From NCBI GenBank assembly GCA_044222195.1, contig JBGANS010000015.1:1-64000 (forward strand): 64,000 nucleotides of DNA, read 5' to 3'. Of this stretch, positions 9,739-18,078 are shown piece after piece (within the stretch, counting starts at the first letter, position 1; every line of letters starts with the position of its first letter). Made by a program: the position numbers and the translations under genes. Under the pieces are notes generated by a model. The model saw nothing but the letters and a program-made list of their open reading frames with translations, was not told the origin of the DNA and did no database searches. The stretch comes from JAHBXE01 sp044222195 (GTDB lineage: Bacteria; Planctomycetota; Phycisphaerae; Phycisphaerales; UBA1924).

Positions 9739-10029
9739 TTAGCCTTCAATCACTCCCAAGAGCTCCGTCTCACGCAGGATCAGGTGCTTGTCGCCCTTGA
9801 TCTCGACCTCGGTGCCCGCGTACTTGCCGTAGACGACCGTGTCGCCGGCCTTGACGGAGAGCTGGGCCCGCTTGCCGTTGTCCAGGCGCTTGCCGGGACC
9901 GGTGGAGACCACCTTGCCGCGGACCGGGCGCTCCTTGGCCGACTCGGGCAGGAAAATGCCGGAGGCGGTCTTGGATTCGGACTCGATGGGCTTGACGAGG
10001 ACGCGATCTTCGAGAGGCTTGACGGCCAT
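9739..10029 (-). CDS. groS: Co-chaperonin GroES
   Basis: A 96-residue protein of normal GroES length, the lid of the GroEL cage. MAVKPLEDRVLVKPIESESK opens the beta-barrel. The mobile loop region (TASGIFLPESAKERP) and the C-terminal strands GDTVVYGKYAGTEVEIKGDK are intact. Of two in-frame ATGs six bases apart, the second is preferred because GGAG lies eight bases before it. It is the only GroES in the window and would have to serve one or both GroELs. It is flanked by two different inverted repeats. Confidence 0.96.
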   Translation of the reverse strand: MAVKPLEDRVLVKPIESESKTASGIFLPESAKERPVRGKVVSTGPGKRLDNGKRAQLSVKAGDTVVYGKYAGTEVEIKGDKHLILRETELLGVIEG

Positions 10030-10057
10030 GAACATGTCTCCGATGCGACTTCTTGGA

Positions 10058-10127
10058 TGAGCCGGGACGTCCTCGCCCCGGTCGCGTGTCAGGGATACTT
10101 TGTCCGGGGCGAGGACGCCCCGGCTCA
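10058..10127. repeat. GC-rich 70-base inverted repeat upstream of groES
   Basis: Arms 10058-10081 and 10104-10127 (24 bases each) are reverse complements at 23 of 24 positions, with a 22-base spacer. The arms read TGAGCCGGG...CTCGCCCCGG. The right arm abuts the stop codon of the upstream lipoprotein gene, and the left arm ends 28 bases before the groES start. It may act as a terminator or RNA-stability hairpin, and it may separate groES from the genes ahead of it. Unrelated in sequence to the repeat at 9650-9726. Confidence 0.85.
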
Positions 10128-10433
10128 CTACTTCTTCTCTTCCTTCTTCTCTTCGGTTTTGGAAATCAGCTTGCCATCCTCGGCGATGGTGATGTCCCAG
10201 TACTTGCCGCCGACTTCGGCGTCCGCGGAGTAGACGGTCTTGCCGTCCTTCATTTCGCGCTCGATCTCGGTCACCTTCCCGCCCGCCGTCTCTTTGTCGA
10301 GCGTGGCCTTGACGGCCGCCGGAAGGTCGGTCATCCTCACGACGGTCTCCTGCCCCTTGTCCTTGCAGCAGTTGGCACAGCCCGTGACAAGCATGAACGA
10401 GAACAGGGCGGGCACAGCGATCTTCAGCTTCAT
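10128..10433 (-). CDS. Small lipoprotein with PepSY-like domain
   Basis: A 101-residue lipoprotein. The signal peptide MKLKIAVPALFSFMLVTGC ends in a lipobox (LVTGC), and the mature protein starts CANCCKD with three cysteines in five residues. The rest, LPAAVKATLDKETAGGKVTE followed by YSADAEVGGKYWDITIAEDG, matches the PepSY-like fold (helix, then strands). The C-terminus is a charged KTEEKKEEKK tail. GAGGAG six bases before the ATG supports the start. It lies between a small gene and groES. The function of PepSY-like lipoproteins is poorly known; inhibitory or binding roles are suggested for the family. Confidence 0.8.
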   Translation of the reverse strand: MKLKIAVPALFSFMLVTGCANCCKDKGQETVVRMTDLPAAVKATLDKETAGGKVTEIEREMKDGKTVYSADAEVGGKYWDITIAEDGKLISKTEEKKEEKK

Positions 10434-10462
10434 GGCAAACTCCTCAGCGCTGGTGAAGCGAT

Positions 10463-10675
10463 TCACACCTTTGGACGAACCGTCTGCGCCCCCGCCCCGC
10501 CGCCCGCGGCGTGCGAGCCGCCCTTGGCCGGCTTGGCATCCTTGGGCGGCTCGAACTGCGGGTGCTTGGCGTCCTTGATCTCCGCTTCGGATGCGATCGG
10601 AACGACCGACTTGTTGGGCTCGGTCTTGATACCGGGGCTGCCGGTCTTGCCGAGGAGGTCTCTTGCCTTTGACAT
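10463..10675 (-). CDS. Small hypothetical protein
   Basis: A 70-residue protein that I cannot assign to a family. It is hydrophilic, proline/lysine-rich (EPPKDAKPAKGG) and glycine-rich near its end, with no signal peptide or membrane segment, and is probably disordered. AAGGAG six bases before the ATG argues that it is translated. It starts 29 bases after the groEL1 stop and is followed 29 bases later by the lipoprotein gene, all in the same direction. Confidence 0.6.
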   Translation of the reverse strand: MSKARDLLGKTGSPGIKTEPNKSVVPIASEAEIKDAKHPQFEPPKDAKPAKGGSHAAGGGAGAQTVRPKV

Positions 10676-10704
10676 GTTGAGCTCCTTGTGCTCGAGTGAC
10701 TCGA

Positions 10705-12471
10705 TCAGAAATCCATTCCGCCCATGCCACCCATCCCGCCCATGCCGCCGCCCATGCCACCCATTCCACCCATGCCGCCGCCCATCCCACCGCCGTGCCC
10801 GTGCCCGGCGTGGTCGTCCTTTTCTTCAGGCTTGCGGGTGATGATGCAGTCCGCCGCGAGCAGGATGCCCGCGACGCTGGAAGCGTTCTGAAGGGCCGAG
10901 CGATCGACCTTCGCGGGGGTGATGACGCCGGCGCTCATCATGTCGCCGTACTCATCGAGCAGGGCGTTGTACCCGAAGTTCGGGTCGTTCGACTCGCCGA
11001 CCTTTGACACCACCACCGTGCCCTTGGCGCCGGCGTTCTCCGCGATCGTGCGCGTCGGAACGGCCAAAGCCTTGTACACGATGTCCATGCCCGCGGCGAA
11101 GTCGTACTTCGCCTGGCCGACCTCGTCGGACGTCTTGTCATCTTCGCGCGTGCCGGGCTTGCCGAAGACGCGCTGGTAATCCTTGTTCTTCTCGATGGCC
11201 TTGCGGGCCCGCAGGAACGACACGCCGCCGCCGGGGACGATGCCCTCGGCCACGGCCGCGCGGGTCGCGTGCAGTGCATCCTCGACGCGTGCCTTCTTCT
11301 CCTTCAGCTCGGCTTCGGACGCCGCGCCGACCTGGATCTGGGCGACGCCGCCGGCGAGCTTGGCGAGGCGCTCCTGGAGCTTCTCACGGTCATAGTCGCT
11401 GGTGGTGATCTCGATCTCACGCCGGATCTGCTCGATGCGGGCCTGGATGTCCTTGGTCGAACCCGCGCCCTCAATGATCGTGGTGTTGTCGGCGTCGACT
11501 TCGAGCTTCTTCGCAATGCCGAGATGGCTCATCTCAACCTTGTCGAGCTCGATGCCGAGGTCCTTCATGACCGCGGTCGCGCCGGTGAGGATCGCGATGT
11601 CCTCGAGCATCGCCTTGCGACGATCGCCGTAGCCAGGGGCCTTGACGGCGCAGACCTGGATCGTGCCGCGGAGCTTGTTGATGACCAGCGTGGAGAGCGC
11701 CTCGCCCGCGACGTCTTCCGCGATGATGAGCAGGGGCTTCTTGGAAGCCATGACCTTCTCGAGCAGCGGGATGAGCTTGCTGGCGCTCTCGATCTTGTCC
11801 TCGTGGATAAGCACGAGACACTTGTCGAGTTCAACTTTCATCGCGTCGGCGTCTGTCACGAAGTTCGGCGACAGGAAGCCGCGATCGAACTGCATGCCTT
11901 CGACCACCGTGACCTCGGTGTCCAGGGCCTTGCCCTCTTCGACCGTGATCACGCCGTCCTTGCCGACCTTGTCGAACGCATCGGCCATGATCTGCCCGAT
12001 CGTGCCGTCGTTGTTGGCGGAGATGGTCGCGACGGACTGGATGTCCGCCTTGCCCTTGACCGGGCGGGAGAGTTTGTTGATTTCGTCAGAGGCCAGCGTG
12101 ACGGCGGCCTTCATGCCGCGGATCAGGGCGTTGGCGTCCACTCCCGCCGTGATGTACTTCAGGCCCTCGCGGAAGAGCGCCTCGGCGAGAACGGTCGCGG
12201 TCGTTGTGCCGTCACCGGCATCATCGGAGGTCTTGGAAGCCGCTTCCTTGACCATCATGGCTCCCATGTTCTCCGCCTTGTTACGGAGTTCGACTTCTTC
12301 GGCGACGGAGACCCCGTCCTTGGTGACGGTCGGTCCGCCCCAGGACTTGTCAAGCACCGCATTGCGGCCCTTGGGCCCAAGGGTGGCCTTCACGGCCCGG
12401 GCGAGCTTCTCAACCCCGGCCAGAAGGGCCTGACGGGCTTCCACATCAAACACGAGTTCCTTGGCTGCCAT
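10705..12471 (-). CDS. groL1: Chaperonin GroEL, main-type paralogue with long GGM tail
   Basis: A 588-residue chaperonin, about 40 longer than E. coli GroEL. Nucleotide-binding motifs are intact: TLGPKGRNAVLDKSWGGP, VTKDGVSVAEE, GDGTTTATVLAEAL and VEDALHATRAAVAEG. Two features add length. An insertion of about 20 charged residues (around KPGTREDDKTSDEVG) sits in the equatorial domain near residue 445. The C-terminal tail is unusually long: about 30 residues of Gly/Met repeats ending MDF, preceded by DDHAGHGHGGG. The start is the ATG with GGAG six bases upstream. The frame stays open further upstream, but that part is not protein-like. Two inverted repeats lie in the presumed leader. Confidence 0.96.
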   Translation of the reverse strand: MAAKELVFDVEARQALLAGVEKLARAVKATLGPKGRNAVLDKSWGGPTVTKDGVSVAEEVELRNKAENMGAMMVKEAASKTSDDAGDGTTTATVLAEALFREGLKYITAGVDANALIRGMKAAVTLASDEINKLSRPVKGKADIQSVATISANNDGTIGQIMADAFDKVGKDGVITVEEGKALDTEVTVVEGMQFDRGFLSPNFVTDADAMKVELDKCLVLIHEDKIESASKLIPLLEKVMASKKPLLIIAEDVAGEALSTLVINKLRGTIQVCAVKAPGYGDRRKAMLEDIAILTGATAVMKDLGIELDKVEMSHLGIAKKLEVDADNTTIIEGAGSTKDIQARIEQIRREIEITTSDYDREKLQERLAKLAGGVAQIQVGAASEAELKEKKARVEDALHATRAAVAEGIVPGGGVSFLRARKAIEKNKDYQRVFGKPGTREDDKTSDEVGQAKYDFAAGMDIVYKALAVPTRTIAENAGAKGTVVVSKVGESNDPNFGYNALLDEYGDMMSAGVITPAKVDRSALQNASSVAGILLAADCIITRKPEEKDDHAGHGHGGGMGGGMGGMGGMGGGMGGMGGMGGMDF

Positions 12472-12858
12472 TGAGGTCTCCGAATCGCTGGTGGGGTCGT
12501 TTCGCCGGCAATGATCGCCCGCGGGATGCACTTACTCCATCGGGGAGTAAGGCAAGTACGGTGCCACTTCGCACCGTATGTATTCCCAACACACCCCTTC
12601 CCTGTGCACCACGAGCAACCCGCCCGCCCGGGAACGAAATTGACGGGGACCGTTCGGATCGCACCTACCCGAACACCCCCAAAGTCCATGATTTCGAAGT
12701 TGAATCGCATCCGAGGGCTTCGATGAAGCACGAATCCCGGGTCGTTTATCGCGTCGCCGTCCTTTGAGGGAAAACGCACGGCACTTCCCCGGGCATGACA
12801 CCCGGGGATAGGTGCTTCAGGCTCATCTGCCGAACTGGCAGATCAAAACCGGAGAGTC
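12472..12858. other. Divergent intergenic region between groEL1 and the hydrolase gene
   Basis: This 387-base gap holds the promoters of groEL1 (minus) and the hydrolase (plus), which I cannot place precisely. It contains the two inverted repeats at 12531-12578. It also holds a CCCCGGG/CCCGGGG hairpin (12787-12807) and an ATCTGCC/GGCAGAT hairpin (12825-12843) just ahead of the hydrolase ribosome-binding site. No CIRCE (TTAGCACTC-N9-GAGTGCTAA) is present. Confidence 0.6.
12531..12578 (-). promoter_or_regulatory. Pair of inverted repeats upstream of groEL1
   Basis: CTTACTCC and GGAGTAAG form a perfect eight-base inverted repeat with a five-base spacer (12531-12551). TACGGTGC and GCACCGTA form a second with a six-base spacer (12557-12578). 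They lie 60 to 107 bases before the groEL1 start. The spacing suits repressor operators or leader hairpins. They do not match CIRCE, so any regulator would not be classical HrcA. Regulatory function is inference. Confidence 0.45.
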
Positions 12859-14394
12859 ATGGACCCCAACAATGGCCCTCATCCGAACCACCTGGGAACC
12901 CTCGTCATGCTCCAACTCGCCCGCGTCTTCGCCGCGGCCATCCTGGCCACGTTGACAAGCCTCCCCGCGGCCAGCGGGCAGACATCAACCAGTGCCGTAG
13001 CGCTGGAACGCTGGAATGGATCGGTGTCCTTGCCCGGCGGAGGTACGCTCGACTTCTCCATCGCGCTGGACGGGTCGGCCGGCACGATTGACGTTCCGAT
13101 GCAGGGTGCGAAAGGTCTCAAGCTCACTGAGGTCACCTCGGACGCCAAGGTTCTTAAGTTCACGCTCAAGGTGCCGGGGGGTGAGGCAATGTTTGAGGCC
13201 TCCGTCGAAGCCGGCGGGCAGTCCGCCGCCGGACACCTTCATCAGGGAGGCGCGGATCTACCGCTGAAGTTGACAAGGGCCAAAGAAGGTGAAGCGGCGC
13301 CGACTCTCAGGCGGCCGCAGGAACCGGTTCGGCCGTTCCCGTATTCAGAGCGCGAAGTGTCCTATGTCAACGCCGCCGACGGCACCACGCTCGCCGGCAC
13401 GCTCACCGCGCCGAGCGGCGAAGGAAAGTTTCCCGCGGTCGTGCTGATCACCGGGTCGGGCGCCCAGGACCGGAACGAATCACTCCTGGGGCACAAGCCC
13501 TTTCTCGTCCTCTCCGACTACCTCACTCGCCACGGAATCGCCGTGCTGCGCGTCGACGATCGCGGCGTCGGAGGCTCGACAGGAACCGTGAACCTGTCCA
13601 CCTCAGCCGACTTCGCCGGAGATGTCATCGCCGGTGTTGAGTTCCTGTCCCATCAGCCGGAGATCGATCCCGACCATATCGGGCTCATCGGCCACAGCGA
13701 GGGCGGGATCATTGCCCCGATGGCGGCGGTGCGCACCGGAAAGGTCGCGTTCATTGTTCTCATGGCCGGCACCGGGCTGCCGGGGCGCGACATCATCAGG
13801 CTGCAGAGCGAACTCATCAGCACCGCCGACGGAGACTCCCCGGAGAATGCAAAGAATGACGCGGCATTGCAGGACCAGCTCTTCGAACTGGTCGTGTCCG
13901 GCGCTGATGAAGCGACGATCAAGACCCGAATCCGCGAGATCAGCGAGCAGCAACTGGCCGCCCACGAGAAGTCTGACAAAGCGGAAGATCGCGAGAAAGC
14001 CAAGACCGGGCGAGCCTCACTGGATGCCACCGTTGATCAGCAGGCAAGGGAACTGACCTCCCCGTGGTTCAAGTACTTCCTCACCCTCGATCCGCGCGAA
14101 TCGCTGCGGCAGGTCAAGTGCCCCGTTCTCGCGATCAATGGAGAGAAGGACCTCCAGGTGCCCCCCAAGGCCAACCTCCCCGAGATTCAGAGGTCGCTCG
14201 CCGCCGCCGGGAATCCCGACGTGACGATCCGCGAGCTTCCCGGGCTCAATCACCTGTTTCAGAAGTGCGTCACCGGTTCGCCTTCCGAATACGCCTCGAT
14301 TGACGAGACGATCAACCCCGGCGCGCTCGAACTCATCGCGCAATGGATCGAGTCCCACGCGCACCGACACGTCGAGACCCCGGGCTCGAAGTAA
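12859..14394 (+). CDS. Secreted alpha/beta hydrolase (serine esterase/peptidase-like)
   Basis: A 511-residue protein. A hydrophobic signal segment (LARVFAAAILATLTSLPAASG) lies at about residues 17-40. A beta-rich N-terminal domain (about 50-150) is followed by an alpha/beta hydrolase domain. VVLITGSGAQDRNESLLGHK is the oxyanion-hole region, VLRVDDRGVGGS follows, and the nucleophile elbow is GLIGHSEGG (about residue 275). The late motifs CPVLAINGEKDLQVPP and GLNHLFQ carry the likely acid and histidine. The first ATG has GGAG six bases before it. A later ATG at 12907 would give a more typical short signal peptide. Substrate unknown. Confidence 0.85.
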   Translation: MDPNNGPHPNHLGTLVMLQLARVFAAAILATLTSLPAASGQTSTSAVALERWNGSVSLPGGGTLDFSIALDGSAGTIDVPMQGAKGLKLTEVTSDAKVLKFTLKVPGGEAMFEASVEAGGQSAAGHLHQGGADLPLKLTRAKEGEAAPTLRRPQEPVRPFPYSEREVSYVNAADGTTLAGTLTAPSGEGKFPAVVLITGSGAQDRNESLLGHKPFLVLSDYLTRHGIAVLRVDDRGVGGSTGTVNLSTSADFAGDVIAGVEFLSHQPEIDPDHIGLIGHSEGGIIAPMAAVRTGKVAFIVLMAGTGLPGRDIIRLQSELISTADGDSPENAKNDAALQDQLFELVVSGADEATIKTRIREISEQQLAAHEKSDKAEDREKAKTGRASLDATVDQQARELTSPWFKYFLTLDPRESLRQVKCPVLAINGEKDLQVPPKANLPEIQRSLAAAGNPDVTIRELPGLNHLFQKCVTGSPSEYASIDETINPGALELIAQWIESHAHRHVETPGSK

Positions 14395-14446
14395 CCCCGA
14401 CGCGGGTTGCGGCGAGGGCCGATGCCGCTCGCTATCATGTCAGCCC

Positions 14447-14854
14447 ATGGTCCTCGCCCCCACCATTCTCGCTGACGTCGTGCTGAGCAACTACCTCCCG
14501 ATCGTCATCATCGTGCTGATGGCTATCTCGTTCGGCATCCTCAACGTCGGGGTGTCGATGCTTCTCGGGCCCAAGCGCAAGGGCCGGGTGAAAGGCATCA
14601 CGTACGAATCGGGAATGAACCCTGTGGGCACCGCCCGCAAGCGGTTCAACGTGCGGTTCTACCTGATCGCCGTTGTCTTCCTCGTCTTTGACGTTGAGAT
14701 CATTTTCCTCTATCCCTGGGCCTCCACCTTCTCGCACCTCGCGCCCCATTCTGACGCCTCCCTCCTGTGGCTGGCTCGGATCATGTTCTTCCTGCTCACC
14801 ACGGTCGTCGCCTATCTGTACGGGTGGCGCAAGGGTGTCTTCAAGTTCGACTAG
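14447..14854 (+). CDS. nuoA: NADH-quinone oxidoreductase subunit A, isolated gene
   Basis: A 135-residue membrane subunit of complex I with three predicted transmembrane helices: LPIVIIVLMAISFGILNVGV, FYLIAVVFLVFDVEIIFLYP and ARIMFFLLTTVVAYLYGW. The loop motif YESGMNPVG corresponds to the family's YECG(F)xPxG, with Ser in place of Cys. FDVE in helix 2 carries the conserved acidic pair. The ATG used restores the usual subunit length. None of the other nuo genes is in this window, although nuoA normally heads the nuoA-N operon. It lies between a hydrolase and an EAL-domain gene. Confidence 0.93.
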   Translation: MVLAPTILADVVLSNYLPIVIIVLMAISFGILNVGVSMLLGPKRKGRVKGITYESGMNPVGTARKRFNVRFYLIAVVFLVFDVEIIFLYPWASTFSHLAPHSDASLLWLARIMFFLLTTVVAYLYGWRKGVFKFD

Positions 14855-14908
14855 CCCGTTCTTCCGGTGGCCAACCCGAAGTCGGCTCCCTGACTGACCG
14901 ATCAGATT

Positions 14909-16756
14909 GTGTTCGGGTATCGGTCTGTTTACCGGAGCGACTGGGTGCACGGAAACGAGGATCATGCTGGGCGTGGCGAATCACCGCTGCGTCGGCGCTT
15001 GGCGCGCGTCATCAGCGAGTCGCTGATCGACCCCGTGTTCCAGCCGATCGTCGACGTCCGGCGCGCCGAGATCGCGGGCTTTGAGACCCTGACCCGCCCC
15101 CGCAAAGAGTCCGGCTTTTCGAATCCCGGCGAGCTCTTCGATATTGCCGAATCCTCGGGCATGCTCTGGCCGCTCGAACAGGTCACGCGTCGGGTCGCGT
15201 TCCAGGCCGCGGCGGGCTGGAACTCGGGCGAGCTGCTCTTCATGAACTGCTCCCCGCAGGTCTTCGCGGATGAGCGCTTCGCGGACGAAGTCCAGGCCTC
15301 CGTGCTCGCGACGACCGGCCTCTCACCCGGGCGCGTCGTCCTGGAAATCACCGAACGGACGGAACAAGGGCACATCGACGCGCTCACACGCCAGGTCGCC
15401 GCGCTCAAGGAGCGTGGCTTCCAGATCGCGATCGACGATGTTGGCGCCGGCACGAGCGGCCTCAATCGCATCATGCGACTGCGCCCGCACTGGCTCAAGC
15501 TCGACCGCGACCTGATCGAGTCGATCGACGCTGACCGGGTGAAACAGAACCTGATCCGCTTCCTCGTCCACTTCTCCCGCCTCAGCGGCGTCCGCATGAT
15601 CGCCGAGGGCGTGGAACGGGCGGAAGAGCTGGCGACGCTGCTCGACCTCGGCGTCGTCCACGCCCAGGGTTACTTCCTCGGACGCCCAGGCTCACGCCAC
15701 CAAGCGCTCAACCCAGAAGTCATCGAGTGGCTCCGCCAGCGTTGGGTGGACACTCAATCCGTGCGCCTTTCCCGCCCGGCCGGACAGCGCATATCGCGTC
15801 TCATCCGGCCCGCGTTCGTCGCCGAGGCACAACTGCCCGTCGCCGAAGTGGCCTCCATGCTGCGCGGCGAAGAGACCATTCCCGGGGCCGTCATCATGGA
15901 TGGGTCCCGGTGCGTGGGCTGGGCCGATCGCGACTGGATCATGGAGCGGGGCTCCAGCGAGCAGGCCGGATACCCCATCGCCGCCATCCTGCCTTCGAGT
16001 GCGAGCCTCGTCTCACCGGATGAGTCGATCCACGAAGTCGTCGAGCTCCTGAGCGCCCGCAACAGCCGCTACTCATCGCACCCGCTCATCGTGATGAGCG
16101 ACCACCGCCTCATGGGCATCGTGACGGTCCATGATGTGCTCTCGACCGTCTCGGAAATGGCGCGCAACCCGCTGGTCCGCTCAACACCCATCACCGGCCT
16201 GCCGGGCCGGATCTACGCCGATGAGCACCTGACGGCGATGATCTCTCAGTCCGCGCACACGCCTCGAACGCAGATGCACGATGCCATGCTCGTCGACATC
16301 CTGCACTTCTCCGACTACAACGGAGCGTACGGATACGAACTCGGCGATCAGCTGCTGCAGGAACTGTGCAACACCCTCCGCACCGAGGTGATGAGCACCT
16401 CTGCAAACGTCTTTGTCGCGCACGTCGGCGACGATCGCTTCCTCGTCACGGCGCCGACCGGTGTCCTCGAGCGTCGTATCCCTTCATTGGTCACGAAGTT
16501 CGAGCAGGCCGCCGCCGCCATGTCCGCGACTCCGGCGGTCGCGACCGACGGGCCCGGGCCCGTCGGCCTGGGCCTCCGGATCGTGCTCGTGCCTGCCCTG
16601 GCCGCCCGTGTCGCAGACTCCCGTGCACTCTTTCACCTGTTCAGTCACATCCGCGACGTGGCCGAGCATTCCGGGATCGAGGGGGAACGCCACGGCGGCC
16701 ACTCTCACCTCCTGCTCGATCGCGGCGACACCAGGCAGCTCCGCCTGAGCGCGTAG
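14909..16756 (+). CDS. EAL-domain c-di-GMP phosphodiesterase with CBS pair and degenerate GGDEF domain
   Basis: A 615-residue cytoplasmic signalling protein. The EAL domain (about residues 25-270) keeps the catalytic set: FETL in the EAL position, N in LFMNCSP, E in VLEITER, the acidic pair in IDDVGAG, K in WLKLDRDL, E in MIAEGVE and Q in HAQGYFLGRP. A CBS-domain pair follows (about 285-420, VIMDGSRCVGWADRDWIM and SDHRLMGIVTVHDVL). The C-terminal part (about 440-600) has the layout of a GGDEF domain (SDYNGAYGYELGDQLLQE), but the signature is HVGDDRFLV, so cyclase activity is unlikely. It probably hydrolyses c-di-GMP under control of a nucleotide bound by CBS. The start is a GTG and uncertain; another in-frame GTG lies at 14945. 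Confidence 0.88.
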   Translation: MFGYRSVYRSDWVHGNEDHAGRGESPLRRRLARVISESLIDPVFQPIVDVRRAEIAGFETLTRPRKESGFSNPGELFDIAESSGMLWPLEQVTRRVAFQAAAGWNSGELLFMNCSPQVFADERFADEVQASVLATTGLSPGRVVLEITERTEQGHIDALTRQVAALKERGFQIAIDDVGAGTSGLNRIMRLRPHWLKLDRDLIESIDADRVKQNLIRFLVHFSRLSGVRMIAEGVERAEELATLLDLGVVHAQGYFLGRPGSRHQALNPEVIEWLRQRWVDTQSVRLSRPAGQRISRLIRPAFVAEAQLPVAEVASMLRGEETIPGAVIMDGSRCVGWADRDWIMERGSSEQAGYPIAAILPSSASLVSPDESIHEVVELLSARNSRYSSHPLIVMSDHRLMGIVTVHDVLSTVSEMARNPLVRSTPITGLPGRIYADEHLTAMISQSAHTPRTQMHDAMLVDILHFSDYNGAYGYELGDQLLQELCNTLRTEVMSTSANVFVAHVGDDRFLVTAPTGVLERRIPSLVTKFEQAAAAMSATPAVATDGPGPVGLGLRIVLVPALAARVADSRALFHLFSHIRDVAEHSGIEGERHGGHSHLLLDRGDTRQLRLSA

Positions 16757-16799
16757 CTCTCGCTCCGCCCCCACTCTTCTCCGTTCCTAGCATCGAGTC

Positions 16800-17279
16800 A
16801 TGACCGGTGCGTCCGTCGCTGAACACCCCTCGGACCACGCGAGCGCCGAACGCCCGCGGGACACCGTCGGTGTCAACGAACGGGTTTCGGCGCTGCTTGC
16901 CAGCGTTGCGTGCATCTCGCTCCTCATCGTGGCTGCGTGGCTGACTCCGGCCTCGCCCGGCCACGGCACCCATACCCAGCTCGGCCTCCCTCCCTGCCCC
17001 TGGCCAGCCACTGTCGGCGGCCCCTGCCCTACCTGCGGCATGACAACGGCCTTCGCCCTGGCCGCGGACGGCCGGTTTCTGGCGTCCTTTTTGACCCAGC
17101 CCTTTGGGTTCATCCTGGCGGTCTTGGCAGCCTGCGGTTTCTGGGCCGGGCTGCATATAGCTGCAACCGGCTCGCCCGCCGGACGGATCTATGGCAAACT
17201 GCTGCTCCCCCGGGTCGTGTGGACCCTGGTGGGCCTAGCGTTGGCCTCGTGGGCGTACAAGTGGGCCACCTGGTCCTGA
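16800..17279 (+). CDS. DUF2752 membrane protein
   Basis: A 159-residue protein with about three transmembrane helices (VSALLASVACISLLIVAAWL; FGFILAVLAACGFWAGL; VVWTLVGLALASWAY). The DUF2752 signature is CPTCGMTTAFALAADG between helices 1 and 2 (about residues 75-90), with an earlier PPCPWP adding another cysteine. The family is widespread, of unknown function, and may bind a metal or redox partner through these cysteines. It starts 43 bases after the EAL gene and is followed closely by two lipoprotein genes. Confidence 0.8.
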   Translation: MTGASVAEHPSDHASAERPRDTVGVNERVSALLASVACISLLIVAAWLTPASPGHGTHTQLGLPPCPWPATVGGPCPTCGMTTAFALAADGRFLASFLTQPFGFILAVLAACGFWAGLHIAATGSPAGRIYGKLLLPRVVWTLVGLALASWAYKWATWS

Positions 17280-17309
17280 CGGACCGTGACCCGCCCCAGG
17301 AGCACCCCT

Positions 17310-18029
17310 GTGTTGCGATCGACCCTGCCGCCGCGGCACCATCGTCTTCCCGATTCGCCCGGCCACGGCGCGCGGATCGGGGTGGGCCTGCTGCTCGCGA
17401 TCTTCACTCTCTCCCTTCAGGGATGCAACATCATCGGTTTCTTCGGCGGCATGGCCGAGACCAACCGGCGCAACAGCACCAAGCGGGTCCACGCTGAATA
17501 CACCGGGCTCAAGGCCAAGAACTGGGCCGTGGTCATCATCGCCGACCGTTCGATCCAGGCGGAGTTCCCGGGGTTGGTCACGTGGATGGAAGGCAAGTTC
17601 TGCGAGAGGCTGGTCAACGAACAGACCAAGATTGCCGCCGCCGGGATGGTTCCGGCCGACAAAGTGCTCCGCTACACATTCGATCATCCCTCCTGGGTCT
17701 CGATGCCATATTCAGAACTTGCCAAGGCGCTCCAGGTCAACCGTCTGATCGTGGTCGAGGTCCTCGAATACCGACTCAATGAACCCGGCAACCAGTACCT
17801 CTGGTCCGGCGTCGCTTCGGGAACGGTTGGCGTCGTCGAAGCCGACACCATGGTCCAGGACGAGTTCGCGTTCTCAAAGCCCGTCCGCGTTCGCTTTCCC
17901 GACGACGACAACTCCGGGCCGGCGGACTTGAGCCGCGCGGTCGTCACGACGGCGCTTGGAAATCGCTTCCTGGACCGTGCGACCTGGCTGTTCTACGACC
18001 ACGACGAACCCTACTACCCCAAGTATTGA
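17310..18029 (+). CDS. Lipoprotein of unknown function, paralogue of the next gene
   Basis: A 239-residue lipoprotein. After a long basic N-terminus (RSTLPPRHHRLPDSPGHGAR), the hydrophobic core VGLLLAIFTLSLQGC ends in a lipobox and the mature protein starts CNIIGFFGG. The body (AVVIIADRSIQAEFPGLVTW, then LQVNRLIVVEVLEYRLNEPG) shares layout with the next gene's product. I chose the GTG with AGGAG seven bases upstream; an earlier GTG at 17286 lacks such a site. I do not recognise the family. The beta-alpha pattern recalls envelope lipoproteins such as LpoB or CsgG, but this is weak. Confidence 0.7.
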   Translation: MLRSTLPPRHHRLPDSPGHGARIGVGLLLAIFTLSLQGCNIIGFFGGMAETNRRNSTKRVHAEYTGLKAKNWAVVIIADRSIQAEFPGLVTWMEGKFCERLVNEQTKIAAAGMVPADKVLRYTFDHPSWVSMPYSELAKALQVNRLIVVEVLEYRLNEPGNQYLWSGVASGTVGVVEADTMVQDEFAFSKPVRVRFPDDDNSGPADLSRAVVTTALGNRFLDRATWLFYDHDEPYYPKY

Positions 18030-18078
18030 CCGGGTATTGATCAAGGCGTTACCCCGTTCAGAGACTCCGCAACAACCC

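Noticed and set aside
10705..10790. Tandem repeat of ATG/CAT-like units near the groEL1 3' end
   Set aside because: It encodes the Gly-Gly-Met tail of GroEL and needs no other explanation.
12472..12858. CIRCE operator for HrcA
   Set aside because: No TTAGCACTC...GAGTGCTAA or near match. The inverted repeats present have other sequences.
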